From assembly GCA_964408435.1 (NCBI GenBank), contig CAYOZL010000004.1:4378-68377 (forward strand): 64,000 nt of DNA, given 5' to 3'. The position numbers and the translations under genes were made by a program. The stretch comes from CAYOZL01 sp964408435 (GTDB taxonomy: Bacteria; Bdellovibrionota_C; UBA2361; SZUA-149; CAYOZL01). Under the pieces are notes generated by a model. The model saw nothing but the letters and a program-made list of their open reading frames with translations, was not told where the DNA came from and ran no database searches. This document shows, piece by piece, positions 8,310 through 16,660 of the stretch (its first letter is position 1; each line of letters starts with the position of its first letter).

Positions 8310-9953
8310 CTAAACTTTTGCAAGATAAAACAAACCTTCATCTCCATCACATGCTCTTTTTAGCTTAGAGACTATACTTGGTTTTATCTTTAACTTTTCA
8401 TAATTTATTTTTGATATTAGATAATAACCCTTATTTAATCTATTTAAATCTCCAGGTCTTAATATTTTTACTGGCCTACTATAGTAAAAGAAAAAAACAT
8501 CTAAAGATTCGTCTCTATCCTCTTTTATTACCTTGATTTCACTGTCTTTAGGCACCACAGATAAAACCTTAGAAACAATCTTGTCATATGAATGAGTTTG
8601 ATACTTTACTCTTTCTAGAAAAGGTAAAAAAACCAAATATATTTGAAAGACAAAACTTAAGAGCACTATTAAGAAATTTCTCAAATCTCTCTTATTGTTA
8701 TAATTAGATATAAAAAAATTCGAAGCTATAGATAAGACTAAGCTTATAGATAAAAAATATGGATAGTAATCAGAAACTACCTTTTTATATTCTAATACTG
8801 TTAAAGAATATTTTGCCAGAAAATCTTTTTCATTTAAAAAATCTACTGTAGTTGGCAAAAACAATAAAAGAATTAAAAAAACTGGAAGAAATGAATAGCT
8901 TTTTCTAATTTTAAAATAAAATCTATTAGCATTCTTCAACACAAGAAAAATACTTAATATTAGGAAAGGTAACGCTGTTAATAGATAAGATCTTCTTTTT
9001 CCTGCGCTAAAAGATAATAAGAAAATAATAGAAAAGAGTAGAGTTAAAATTATTTTTAGTCTTTTATCTTTTACAGAAAGAAAATTGACATTTAATATTA
9101 ATATAAAAAATACCCATGGCAAGCCTTGAGTGAATAAATGTTGCAAGTAAAACCACCATGGCTTAACTGTAATCCCCTTTAGACCCAAAGCTCTATTAAT
9201 ATTTTCAAAGAAAATTTGTTTTTCAATGATCTGATAACCATAACTATCAGTGGCAAAGTAATACCAAATAATAGGAATAATAATCGCTAGTAGCCAAGCT
9301 GGCCTAAGGATTTGAAATACTGCTTTAAAACCAAAAATCAAATAAGAACTAATAAGTATTAATATTACTGGCAGAACAAAGCCTATAGGGCCTTTAGTTA
9401 AAACTGAGAGTCCAAGTAAGAGGCTAATAAGAAGATAATACTTTTTTTCAATATAACTAATTTTTTCTTTAGCATCATAAGCTAAAAAAACTCTTTCTAA
9501 CCAAATAAATACTGCTGAAAGAATTAAAAAATTAAATAACATATCAACTCTACCATCAACACCAAGATTAAAAAAACCATACGTAGTAAATAAGAAGAGA
9601 GAACAAATACAAGCAAGCGCAGTAGGTAAAAACTTTTTTGAAAAAGAGTAGAAAGCTATTAGAAAGAAACAAGAAGATAAAATAGATGTGAGCCTAAGTG
9701 TATAAGAATTCAATGTGTTAAAAAATTTCGCGAATGAAAAGCTAAACCAATGAAACAGTGGTGGCTTAGACGGTAAAATTGAATCCAATCTCAGAGGGAA
9801 TAAGATCTCTCCAGTCTCTAACATTGCCTTTATAACATGCCCTTCTCTTGCTTCTGAGACTTGATAAACAGGGATTATTATGGAGAACAGACTAAGAGTT
9901 ATAAAACTCAAAAGAAATATTAAAACTATATTTTGACTATCTTGTTTGTTCAT
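8310..9953 (-). CDS. ArnT/PMT-type glycosyltransferase (GT39/GT83-like)
   Basis: 547 aa integral membrane protein with about a dozen helices. The first periplasmic loop contains SEAREGHVIKAMLETGE, then PSKPPLFHWFSFSFAKFF. These are the conserved acidic and K-PP motifs of polyprenyl-phosphate-sugar transferases such as ArnT and bacterial PMT proteins. LTKGPIGFVLPVIL in the middle is another family hallmark. It probably moves a lipid-linked sugar onto lipid A, protein or a glycan on the periplasmic side. Acceptor and donor are unknown. No ArnA/ArnB partners are nearby. Confidence 0.85.
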   Translation of the reverse strand: MNKQDSQNIVLIFLLSFITLSLFSIIIPVYQVSEAREGHVIKAMLETGEILFPLRLDSILPSKPPLFHWFSFSFAKFFNTLNSYTLRLTSILSSCFFLIAFYSFSKKFLPTALACICSLFLFTTYGFFNLGVDGRVDMLFNFLILSAVFIWLERVFLAYDAKEKISYIEKKYYLLISLLLGLSVLTKGPIGFVLPVILILISSYLIFGFKAVFQILRPAWLLAIIIPIIWYYFATDSYGYQIIEKQIFFENINRALGLKGITVKPWWFYLQHLFTQGLPWVFFILILNVNFLSVKDKRLKIILTLLFSIIFLLSFSAGKRRSYLLTALPFLILSIFLVLKNANRFYFKIRKSYSFLPVFLILLLFLPTTVDFLNEKDFLAKYSLTVLEYKKVVSDYYPYFLSISLVLSIASNFFISNYNNKRDLRNFLIVLLSFVFQIYLVFLPFLERVKYQTHSYDKIVSKVLSVVPKDSEIKVIKEDRDESLDVFFFYYSRPVKILRPGDLNRLNKGYYLISKINYEKLKIKPSIVSKLKRACDGDEGLFYLAKV

Positions 9954-10055
9954 TTAGAGTATTTAGTTAATACAGAGCTAATCCAAGATAATCAATTAAC
10001 TGCTTATGTAAAAGGTATAATTTGAGTATAGACTTCTTAACTGCTTAGAATGCAG

Positions 10056-10083
10056 ATTTGGGGCTGTTATTACAGCCCCAAAT
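10056..10083. terminator. Strong hairpin downstream of the lysine-rich sigma gene
   Basis: A perfect 12-bp stem (ATTTGGGGCTGT, 10056-10067, with its complement at 10072-10083) carries a 4-base loop and starts 7 bases after the end of the minus-strand gene. A clean T-tract is missing on that strand, so it may act as a 3' stabiliser or a weak intrinsic terminator. It also faces the convergent-free spacer toward 9953. Confidence 0.65.
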
Positions 10084-10090
10084 TAAGCTT

Positions 10091-10882
10091 TTATGAAGCT
10101 AGTCTCTTATCAGAAATTCTTCTAGCTCTTCTTTTATGCTTAGGCTTTTTATCTTTTGGGTCTTTACTAAGATTAGCTTTCATTTGACCTAGTGCCGACT
10201 TTTTCACTCTTGAGATATGACATCTGCTGTATCCTAATGATTTAGCAATATCAACTAGAGGTTGCTCTTTTTGATAAGAACGAATTAGAATCTGTTTCTC
10301 TAAATCATCTAATTTAGACAAAGCTTCTCTACATTCATTAATTTTTTCATTTCTCAAAATTTTCTTTTCAGGAGTTTCTACTTCTTTCTTTCCAAAAACT
10401 GATTGATCTGGAACATAGCCCCATAAGACTTCAGCATCTATATCATGCCACTCACTTGCTTCAATACCAGTGCCTGCTGCAAACGCCATGAAAATATTTC
10501 CTTGGTGTGCTGCTTTTGAAACAGTTCTAACAAGATGCCCTCTTAGATGATAAAAGAAGAAAGTCATAAACGCTGCTCCCTTATCAGGACAATATCTTTT
10601 AGCAGCCTCACATAGTGCTAAATCTACAACACTATCAATTTCATCACTTGGCATGCGAACTCTCCATTTACGAAGAATGCTTCTTCCAAGTTTGCGACCA
10701 TTTTCTCTGTGCTCTAATACTAATTCATCAAAAGTTTTTTTAACTGCTTTTTTCTTAGTAGTCTTTTTGGCAACTTTTTTAACTACTTTCTTTGCTACAA
10801 CCTTTTTAGTTGCCTTTTTAGTGCTCTTTTTTAATAGCACTTTTGGCTCCTTGCCCAATCCTTTGGCTTTACTCTTCAACAT
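10091..10882 (-). CDS. Sigma-70 family factor with lysine-rich histone-like N-terminal tail
   Basis: 263 aa from the ATG at 10882, preceded by GGAG six bases upstream; an in-frame TTG at 10894 is less likely. Residues about 10-50 are a Lys/Ala/Val/Thr tail of KKxxKK repeats, like histone H1 or chlamydial Hc-type DNA-binding tails. A sigma-2-like region follows (EIDSVVDLALCEAAKRYCP, then FMTFFFYHLRGHLVR). Near the C-terminus a sigma-4 helix-turn-helix reads LDDLEKQILIRSYQKEQPL and DIAKSLGYSRCHISRVKKSA. The tail is not part of any sigma family known to me. It is divergent from a second sigma-like gene, 181 bases apart. Likely a specialised regulator; regulon unknown. Confidence 0.78.
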   Translation of the reverse strand: MLKSKAKGLGKEPKVLLKKSTKKATKKVVAKKVVKKVAKKTTKKKAVKKTFDELVLEHRENGRKLGRSILRKWRVRMPSDEIDSVVDLALCEAAKRYCPDKGAAFMTFFFYHLRGHLVRTVSKAAHQGNIFMAFAAGTGIEASEWHDIDAEVLWGYVPDQSVFGKKEVETPEKKILRNEKINECREALSKLDDLEKQILIRSYQKEQPLVDIAKSLGYSRCHISRVKKSALGQMKANLSKDPKDKKPKHKRRARRISDKRLAS

Positions 10883-10900
10883 ATCCTTCTCCAAAACCTG

Positions 10901-10921
10901 CTAGCTAAGTCATTTAGCTAG
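10901..10921. promoter_or_regulatory. Palindrome in the sigma-sigma divergent spacer
   Basis: CTAGCTAA (10901-10908) and TTAGCTAG (10914-10921) form a perfect 8-bp inverted repeat around GTCAT, 19 bases upstream of the lysine-rich sigma start. An operator or 5' UTR hairpin is possible; no regulator is identified. Confidence 0.35.
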
Positions 10922-11063
10922 GACACTCACTAATCAAAAATCATGCCAATACACTTCATTTCTATGCTAAGTAGCTATAAATCCTATGGAATTTCTAAGG
11001 AGTTTTATGTATTTAAGCTATTTTTAGCTTATGTCGTAGACATATATAAGGTAAGGTCTAAAT

Positions 11064-11921
11064 ATGAATGAAAGTACAAATAATGAAGAATTTGCTCCTG
11101 GCTCAGAAGAGTACATAGCAAAACTAACCGAAGAGAATATGGGTTGGGCAACTAGTATTGCTAAATCTGTAGCACGAGCATGGAATATGGATTGGCAGCT
11201 AGATGGGCTTGATGGTGGAGCTTTTGAGGGCTTGTTATTCTGCGCACGTAGATATGACCCAGCTAGAGGAGTGCCATTTAGAGGTTACGCAAGAAGAAGA
11301 ATCCATGAAGCATGCACAGAAGAAGCGAGAAAATCTAAAGCTTGGCAACGAGGCACAGGCTCACAAAGTAACGAAGAACAAGAAGCTAGAGAACTATCAG
11401 TTAAGTTAATGACTGTATTCCCTGAGTTAAGAATGGGACAAATTCCTTGGGATGATAAATCAGGAGACTTTAGTGTTACACTTCGAAGCTCAGTTAGACA
11501 ATTATTAGCAGGAGCCAATTTATTAGCGGCATTTCAAGAGTCAATCTCTGAGAATCCAGAATTAACAGTAGAATATAAGCAACTGGTAGAAATGCTTGCA
11601 GAGCTTGAGCCTGTTCATCAGGAAATAATCTGGTCAGTTTACTATAAAGGTCAGTCTATGCGTTCGCTTGCTGAAGAATGGAAAGTGGATGATCTCTCTG
11701 TAATTAGAGAACATAAAGATTTATTAAAATTCTTATCTAAAAAATTTGAATTTGGTAAAGATAGGAATGCAGTAAAAATTAAAATTAGAAGAGGGCTAAG
11801 AACAGTTGCTCAAGAAATGAAGAGAACTAACAAAGTAGGATCATTTTCATCAATAGTTAGGTCTTTTATTTATGTACTTCTTTTTAATATAAGTAATTTC
11901 AATATAGGTAACTTGTTATGA
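11064..11921 (+). CDS. Sigma-70 family factor, FliA/WhiG-like (divergent)
   Basis: 285 aa, started at an ATG behind AAGGTAAGG. Residues 25-100 look like sigma region 2: GLDGGAFEGLLFCARRYDPA then GVPFRGYARRRIHEACTEEA, the same layout as FliA (xRYDPxxGxxFxxYAxxRIRGA). A middle region follows, and from about residue 178 a region-4-like segment reads LEPVHQEIIWSVYYKGQSMR. The last ~25 residues are hydrophobic and unusual for a sigma factor. The stop overlaps the next start by 4 bases. As T3SS genes begin just downstream, it is a candidate regulator of that locus, by position only. Confidence 0.7.
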   Translation: MNESTNNEEFAPGSEEYIAKLTEENMGWATSIAKSVARAWNMDWQLDGLDGGAFEGLLFCARRYDPARGVPFRGYARRRIHEACTEEARKSKAWQRGTGSQSNEEQEARELSVKLMTVFPELRMGQIPWDDKSGDFSVTLRSSVRQLLAGANLLAAFQESISENPELTVEYKQLVEMLAELEPVHQEIIWSVYYKGQSMRSLAEEWKVDDLSVIREHKDLLKFLSKKFEFGKDRNAVKIKIRRGLRTVAQEMKRTNKVGSFSSIVRSFIYVLLFNISNFNIGNLL

Positions 11922-12214
11922 TAAAAAAAATAGATGGTGCAAATAAAACTAAAAAGACTTCATCAGTTGAATCTTCAACTGAGGTAAGTTCAGTTAACAA
12001 AACATCTGGAGTTAGCAAGACTAACAAAACTGAATTCAGGGCTCCAACTAGAGAGATTACTCCTGAATTAAAGAAACAGTTATTTCAAATCCTAGAGGAC
12101 GAAGCAGATAAACTTCTATCTGATGAAGGAATTTCAGATAAGAGAAAGTCTAGAGTAAAAAATGCGTTAAAAATGGCAATTGATGCTGGGAACGTAGAAG
12201 AGAACAAAGAATAA
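11918..12214 (+). CDS. Small hypothetical protein coupled to the sigma gene, possible FlgM-like partner
   Basis: 98 aa, overlapping the sigma gene by ATGA, so translationally coupled. Residues 1-45 are Ser/Thr/Lys-rich and probably disordered. Residues 48-92 are predicted helical (TPELKKQLFQILEDEADKLL, then RKSRVKNALKMAIDAG). A disordered N-half plus two short helices ending in a basic ...AIDAG segment resembles FlgM-type anti-sigma factors in shape, and coupling to a FliA-like gene supports that. Sequence similarity is too weak to name it. It ends 2 bases from the convergent T3SS operon end. Confidence 0.5.
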   Translation: MIKKIDGANKTKKTSSVESSTEVSSVNKTSGVSKTNKTEFRAPTREITPELKKQLFQILEDEADKLLSDEGISDKRKSRVKNALKMAIDAGNVEENKE

Positions 12215-12216
12215 AC

Positions 12217-12621
12217 TTACTTCAAAAGTTCTCTTGTTCTAATTAAAAGAGCTTCTAACAATTTAAGCTCTTCTTTACCCAGTGTTTTCTTAGAGCTTTC
12301 TATTACCTCAACAAGCAAGCTTTGAGCTCTCTTATACTCTCTAGTTGCGATAAAACAAACAGCAAGGCCAATTTTTGCAGAACTACTATATATCCCTTTT
12401 TCTATACATACTCTAAAGTGAGCACTAGCATCACTATAAAAACCTAGCTCTAATCTTACTAGGGCTAATCCTATCTTTGAAGGAGTAGAATTATTATCAA
12501 CACAAGACAAGCCAGAGAATATTCTCTCTGCAGGAGCGAATATTCCTGTTTCATAGTACATCCTGCCTAGTTCATATATAGAGTAGAATAAATCTACAGG
12601 ATACTTCCCATTTTGATCCAT
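12217..12621 (-). CDS. Small TPR protein, T3SS chaperone-like
   Basis: 134 aa made of about three TPR-like helical pairs (ELGRMYYETGIFAPAERIF; ALVRLELGFYSDASAHFRV; AVCFIATREYKRAQSLLVEV). Small all-TPR proteins at T3SS loci act as chaperones for translocators (SycD) or needle subunits (YscG), with the same size range. It is the last gene of the run and its start overlaps the preceding gene by 28 bases. The chaperone role comes from fold and position; no client is visible. Confidence 0.6.
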   Translation of the reverse strand: MDQNGKYPVDLFYSIYELGRMYYETGIFAPAERIFSGLSCVDNNSTPSKIGLALVRLELGFYSDASAHFRVCIEKGIYSSSAKIGLAVCFIATREYKRAQSLLVEVIESSKKTLGKEELKLLEALLIRTRELLK

Positions 12622-12908
12622 GAAATCACCTGTTGTAACATTGATATTTCTTTTAAAGAGCTTTCCTGACTTGTTTCTGAATCAATAAGTTGCTCTAGGC
12701 GTTGCTCTAAAAACTCAAGAGAACCAGAAAGACTATTTAAATCTCCATGCTCTTTGAGTAAAACTGAAAAAGGAATAATAGATAACCTGCTTTTAAAATG
12801 AGAAAGCTCTTGTTCTTTAAGTCCCTTAACAACTGGTAGTTGCTTAGTCATGAATTGGTCTTTATTCTCGACCTCATTCTCTATCTTGTTATCGACCGTA
12901 TCATCCAT
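12594..12908 (-). CDS. Hypothetical T3SS-locus protein
   Basis: 104 aa, acidic N-terminus and helical, coiled-coil-like C-half (LEFLEQRLEQLIDSETSQES). Its start overlaps the end of the truncated sctU by 8 bases, and its end overlaps the TPR chaperone gene. Not recognised. It has no NPTH motif and no similarity that I can see to the SctU cytoplasmic domain. The overlaps suggest co-translation with sctU and the TPR gene. A secreted substrate or YscE-like co-chaperone are options. Confidence 0.5.
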   Translation of the reverse strand: MDDTVDNKIENEVENKDQFMTKQLPVVKGLKEQELSHFKSRLSIIPFSVLLKEHGDLNSLSGSLEFLEQRLEQLIDSETSQESSLKEISMLQQVISWIKMGSIL

Positions 12909-13536
12909 ATCTTCTTGCCTGCTGCTCTCTCACTTCTGCCTGGTACTCTTCCTCTGTCATCATATGATCAAATCTAAAACATAGCCAATTAATAAAATAC
13001 GAACAAACTCCAAAAGATAAAAAGATAGTTGAAATTTTTAAAGAAAAACTCGCTAACATCTTTAACAAAACTTTATACTGAGAGATAAAATATGTTTTTC
13101 TGAAACTCAATAATATAAACTCTTCAAAAGAATTCTCAGCAATCCTAAATAGTATTAAAACTAAAAGGATTAAACAGATTAAATGCAAGAAAGTATTTAA
13201 AGAAAGAATCTTTTTCGGCGAATAAAACCTAGAGAATCTAGGTACAACTAATCCAAGATTAAAATAAAATTTACTAAAAACTAAATTAACTAAATTCAAT
13301 AAAAGCATTATGCTAAAAAACAAAAACAAAACTTTTATTAAAATATTATAATTTACAAATTGAATGTCTTCCTTGAAAAATAAATATTTAGAATAATCAA
13401 AATTACATATTAAATTTAAAAATAAACAAAATAAAAAAAACTTAATCGAGTTTAAAAAATAATTACTTTTAACGAATATACCTTTGGCTTTTAAAGTTTT
13501 TAATTTACTTTCCGAAGCAGGGTATTTTTTATTCAT
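12901..13536 (-). CDS. sctU: T3SS export apparatus protein SctU, lacking the autocleavage domain
   Basis: 211 aa against the usual ~350. The N-terminus (YPASESKLKTLKAKGIFVKS) matches the basic SctU/FlhB start that normally reads EKPTPKKLxxAREKGQVxKS. About four hydrophobic helices follow. The protein then ends at HMMTEEEYQAEVREQQARR, the position of the MSKDEIKREYKE linker helix, and stops. The cytoplasmic domain with the NPTH autocleavage site is absent, and none of the frames beyond the stop encodes it. The stop overlaps the next gene by 8 bases, so the truncation is built into the operon, not an obvious frameshift. It sits after sctT as in other T3SS. Confidence 0.72.
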   Translation of the reverse strand: MNKKYPASESKLKTLKAKGIFVKSNYFLNSIKFFLFCLFLNLICNFDYSKYLFFKEDIQFVNYNILIKVLFLFFSIMLLLNLVNLVFSKFYFNLGLVVPRFSRFYSPKKILSLNTFLHLICLILLVLILFRIAENSFEEFILLSFRKTYFISQYKVLLKMLASFSLKISTIFLSFGVCSYFINWLCFRFDHMMTEEEYQAEVREQQARRYG

Positions 13537-14156
13537 TTTTTACTCTTAACATCTAATATTAATTTTTGAGAATCAACGATTTCTTTAAAAATAGAGTTAT
13601 AACTATCAAAAGATTGAACAAACACGAATAGAACTATAACTAGAGAAGATATTTTAAAAAATGAATTGTTAATACTCTTATTTGAAATAAGAACAAGGCA
13701 AGTAAAAACTATGGCAGTAAACAAGGATAAAAATAGCAACTGCACTAAAGGTTGAAAAGACATGTCAAAAGATAAAGCACTCATCTTATCTAAACTAAAA
13801 GAACCTCCATTAAAGAAGTCTGTATAGCTATAAATATAAGAAAAATAATCTAATTTTAACAACTGCACTAATAAATCTAGAGAAAAAAAGATTTGCACAG
13901 ATTTCAATTTTGGAAAAAATAATCGGCTTGCTGTTTTACTATATAAATCAATAAATAGAATCGGCATTGAAAAAAGTAAGCCTAAGGAAAAACCATGTAA
14001 CAAATCAACTAACAAGTTTTGTTCGTAAAAAGACTTAGAAAAAATAAAGAAAAGCATTAGAAATGTTACTGAAATAAATAATTTATTTAAAAATAACCTT
14101 AAAATAAAAAAAGTTACAGTTAGAAATACCGTTAAAGATACGATCTCAACTTCCAT
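13533..14156 (-). CDS. sctT: T3SS export apparatus protein SctT
   Basis: 207 aa, slightly short for SctT/FliR/YscT (about 250-260). It has six or so hydrophobic helices. The middle contains FSLGLLFSMPILFIDLYSKT, matching the conserved G.L.-(A/S).P....D family segment that packs with SctR and SctS in the export gate. Gene order sctR-S-T-U is conserved and the ends overlap (4 bases with sctU, 11 with sctS). Similarity is low, so the assignment leans on order and topology. Confidence 0.78.
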   Translation of the reverse strand: MEVEIVSLTVFLTVTFFILRLFLNKLFISVTFLMLFFIFSKSFYEQNLLVDLLHGFSLGLLFSMPILFIDLYSKTASRLFFPKLKSVQIFFSLDLLVQLLKLDYFSYIYSYTDFFNGGSFSLDKMSALSFDMSFQPLVQLLFLSLFTAIVFTCLVLISNKSINNSFFKISSLVIVLFVFVQSFDSYNSIFKEIVDSQKLILDVKSKK

Positions 14157-14397
14157 AGTACTTCAAGCTACCCCACATATCTTTTGTAAAGTTTACAATT
14201 TGTTTCATCCAAGAATCTTTAAGAAAATAGACCAGGATAAATACAGAACTAAATTTAAAAACAAACCCTAAGGATCTATCCTGTACTTGCGTGGCTACTT
14301 TAATAAGAGCAACTATGAAGCCAAGAATTCCAAGAAGTATAAAAACTGGCAACATTGAATTAAAAAATAATCTAAATGTATTTATTATTTCAGCCAT
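14146..14397 (-). CDS. sctS: T3SS export apparatus protein SctS
   Basis: 83 aa, the typical size of SctS/FliQ. Two hydrophobic hairpin helices are separated by KVATQVQDRSLGFVFKFSSV, which fits the conserved loop (Q.QD.TL.F) of the family. SctS forms the helical lower part of the SctRST export gate in the inner membrane. It starts 2 bases after sctR ends and overlaps sctT by 11 bases, so the genes are co-translated. Confidence 0.88.
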   Translation of the reverse strand: MAEIINTFRLFFNSMLPVFILLGILGFIVALIKVATQVQDRSLGFVFKFSSVFILVYFLKDSWMKQIVNFTKDMWGSLKYYGS

Positions 14398-14399
14398 TT

Positions 14400-15026
14400 C
14401 TATACGATATAAGACTTTATAAGATTAGTAGAAATAATAGCCCAGCCATCTACCGTTACAAACAAAAGCAATTTCAGTGGGAGTGAGACTAAAAAGAAAT
14501 CGATATTAACAATATCTAAGGCTGTTAATACCGTACTCACTATCAAGTCAATTAAGAGTAAGGGTAAAAATAAGGTTAATCCTAATTTAAACGCTTTTGT
14601 TATTTCAGAGATTACAAAAGCTGGCAGTAAAGTCCTTGAACTTGGATTATCCTCTGAATTTATCTGCATAATTCTTTCAAGATGCTTTCTTTCTGTATTT
14701 TTCTCTAAAAATTCAGACCATTTAGAAGAAATTGAACTATATACTTCTTTTTTTTGGCTCTGATTTAAATCTTTGATACTGGTTGATTGATTAAGCTCTA
14801 AGTTTATATTTTCTATTGTAGGGTACATTACATAGAGTGCCAATGAGAAGGACAAAGAAGAAAGCACCAAGATAGATGGAATCCCTCTAAAACCTAAACC
14901 TAAGCTTAAAATATAAAGAACAACTGATATTTTAATAAAAGCACTAAAAAAAACTATTAGTGCAAATACCAAAAGTGCAGGCTCTAGATTTGAATACTGT
15001 GCTAAAAATTGAATAATAATATCCAT
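14400..15026 (-). CDS. sctR: T3SS export apparatus protein SctR
   Basis: 208 aa, close to the ~215 of SctR/FliP. The N-terminal helix pair contains FFSAFIKISVVLYILSLGLG (family T.F.ki.iVL.ilr.alG). The C-terminal part reads LLPAFVISEITKAFKLGLTL and VSLPLKLLLFVTVDGWAII, matching the conserved family ends (pafiisEl..aF.iGf.i..Plkl.lFv..dGW). SctR is the core of the inner-membrane export gate. A 160-base gap upstream, before sctQ, holds no gene and could carry a promoter. Confidence 0.93.
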   Translation of the reverse strand: MDIIIQFLAQYSNLEPALLVFALIVFFSAFIKISVVLYILSLGLGFRGIPSILVLSSLSFSLALYVMYPTIENINLELNQSTSIKDLNQSQKKEVYSSISSKWSEFLEKNTERKHLERIMQINSEDNPSSRTLLPAFVISEITKAFKLGLTLFLPLLLIDLIVSTVLTALDIVNIDFFLVSLPLKLLLFVTVDGWAIISTNLIKSYIV

Positions 15027-15186
15027 AGTGAATTTTCGGATAATTCTCTATGTTTTACAAGCAATTTATTTTTGTAAAGTATTCTATGTTTCCATATTGA
15101 TTTATTAATTATTTTAATTAGGCAAGGCCTACTATCGAGTTTAAAAGGACTACAGTAATATAGTTGATAATATTATTGATTTAACT

Positions 15187-16182
15187 CTATAACTTGCTTA
15201 AGACTTTTATCTTTAAATCTTCACCTTCTTCAATCGAGAGTGCTACTGTTGCTATTTTTTCCCCTCTTAGTGATAAGAAAAAATTTGAATTAGTGTTAAT
15301 ATTTGTAGGCAATAGCAAACCTGTTTTATTATAAGCGTTAAGGTCACCGTATAAATTAAATTTTTCTAACTCTATTGAAACCACAGTATCCTGATTAGAT
15401 TTCTCATTCTGAGGATATAAGTCTTCTTCTATTTCTAGAACATATTTAGAATTATAAATTTTAACTTTAGCCTTAGCCCAAACTTGAGAATTTGAATATA
15501 TTACACAATTGTTAAAAAACTTTTCTTCTGTGTTTATAATATTTCCAGGCTTTAAATATTCAATAAGTTTTTCAGGTGAAATAGAAAATCTCATAATTTC
15601 TGAATTGAGTTCATTGCATCTCTCATTTTGCTTAGCATTTAAACTTTCCAATTCATTACATAATAGCTCTATAGTATGTTCAGAAACAAAGAAATCAATC
15701 TTCGCATTTTTCTGTTTATCAAATTCGATATTGAGTCTTATTTGATAATTTAGTGAATCGATATTTTCTGTTTTCTTATCAGAGTAAGATAAAGATATTT
15801 TGTTTTTTCCTTTCCAACTCTTCTCTAAAGTTGAGACCAGTCTTCTATAGAAATATGCTATTACAATCTCCTTATCAAATTGACTTCCTACGGCTGAAAT
15901 AGAGTTCGCTATCACGCCTGCAGAATCGGTATCGGTCTCTAACCTGGCCTCAACAGAATTAACAAAAAAGCTTCCTGCGTAATTTTCTTCGCTTGTAGTT
16001 ACATTTTCTAACAACTGGATAGAAAGAGTAGGCTCAGTTAAAGATAAAGATATAAGTACAGGTTTCCAAAAACTAAATAAATTATCAAATAATTTACCCA
16101 ACTGTTCAGTATCAAAAACAGGAGGTCTAGTGCTTGTTTCAAATATTTCCAAAGGTTTTAAAGGTTGAAAATCTTCCATCAT
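15187..16182 (-). CDS. sctQ: T3SS cytoplasmic ring (C-ring/pod) protein SctQ
   Basis: 331 aa, typical for SctQ/YscQ. The C-terminal ~65 residues (LNAYNKTGLLLPTNINTNSN, then LRGEKIATVALSIEEGEDLK) have the SpoA/FliMN surface-presentation fold motif pattern: a lead-in of hydrophobic residues, G..i.L, and a G..va.G-like end. The N-terminal part is divergent. SctQ makes the sorting platform pods under the export gate, and would normally bind SctL. No sctL is seen next to it. Its start overlaps sctO-like by 4 bases. Confidence 0.72.
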   Translation of the reverse strand: MMEDFQPLKPLEIFETSTRPPVFDTEQLGKLFDNLFSFWKPVLISLSLTEPTLSIQLLENVTTSEENYAGSFFVNSVEARLETDTDSAGVIANSISAVGSQFDKEIVIAYFYRRLVSTLEKSWKGKNKISLSYSDKKTENIDSLNYQIRLNIEFDKQKNAKIDFFVSEHTIELLCNELESLNAKQNERCNELNSEIMRFSISPEKLIEYLKPGNIINTEEKFFNNCVIYSNSQVWAKAKVKIYNSKYVLEIEEDLYPQNEKSNQDTVVSIELEKFNLYGDLNAYNKTGLLLPTNINTNSNFFLSLRGEKIATVALSIEEGEDLKIKVLSKL

Positions 16183-16649
16183 TTCTTCCTTATTAAATCC
16201 TCTGTATTAATATCCTGTATCTCTTTCATTATTCTTTCACTATTTATCTTATCTTTTTCTATTATCTTATCATATTTTTTTTGATCGACCTTATTCTCTA
16301 AAAGGTCTTTTTCAATCTCGTCCAAACGCAATTGAGACTTTACATAACTACTATTTGCTTCTTCTATTTTTTTAATTTCAGACTCTAAAGCTTCTTTTTT
16401 TTGTTTTACTATCTGATTTAAATTTACAACTTGACTTACTTCCCCCTTCATTAAAAAAGAGCCTATATCTTTTTTCTCTATTTGCAGAATTTCTTGCTCT
16501 AGTTTTATTTTCGCTTCTTTTAACTTCCTTAAAATTTCTTTCCTTTCTGCATTAATTGCTTCTACTTTTTTAAAGATTAAAAGCAATTCTTTTTCTTTAG
16601 CTTGGGAAATTAATTTAACGTTTTCTAGCTTTTTTTTATCGCTACTCAC
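16179..16649 (-). CDS. Coiled-coil protein, SctO (YscO/FliJ)-like stalk
   Basis: 156 aa, almost entirely heptad-like and rich in Lys/Glu (RKEILRKLKEAKIKLEQEIL, and further on QKYDKIIEKDKIN-type repeats). Size, coiled-coil content and place between the small 75-aa gene and sctQ fit SctO, which links the export ATPase to SctV. The family has no strict motif, so this is an inference from position. No ATPase gene is adjacent, which is odd because SctO usually follows sctN. Confidence 0.6.
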   Translation of the reverse strand: MSSDKKKLENVKLISQAKEKELLLIFKKVEAINAERKEILRKLKEAKIKLEQEILQIEKKDIGSFLMKGEVSQVVNLNQIVKQKKEALESEIKKIEEANSSYVKSQLRLDEIEKDLLENKVDQKKYDKIIEKDKINSERIMKEIQDINTEDLIRKK

Positions 16650-16660
16650 TCTTTAAGTAC

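Noticed and set aside
10653..10904. Plus-strand open frame over the lysine-rich sigma tail
   Set aside because: It is the antisense of the Lys-codon repeats, giving a Phe/Leu-rich shadow.
12594..12940. A frameshift or split gene that restores the missing SctU cytoplasmic domain
   Set aside because: The frame after the SctU stop runs into TAA within a few codons, and the overlapping next protein has no NPTH or FlhB-C features.
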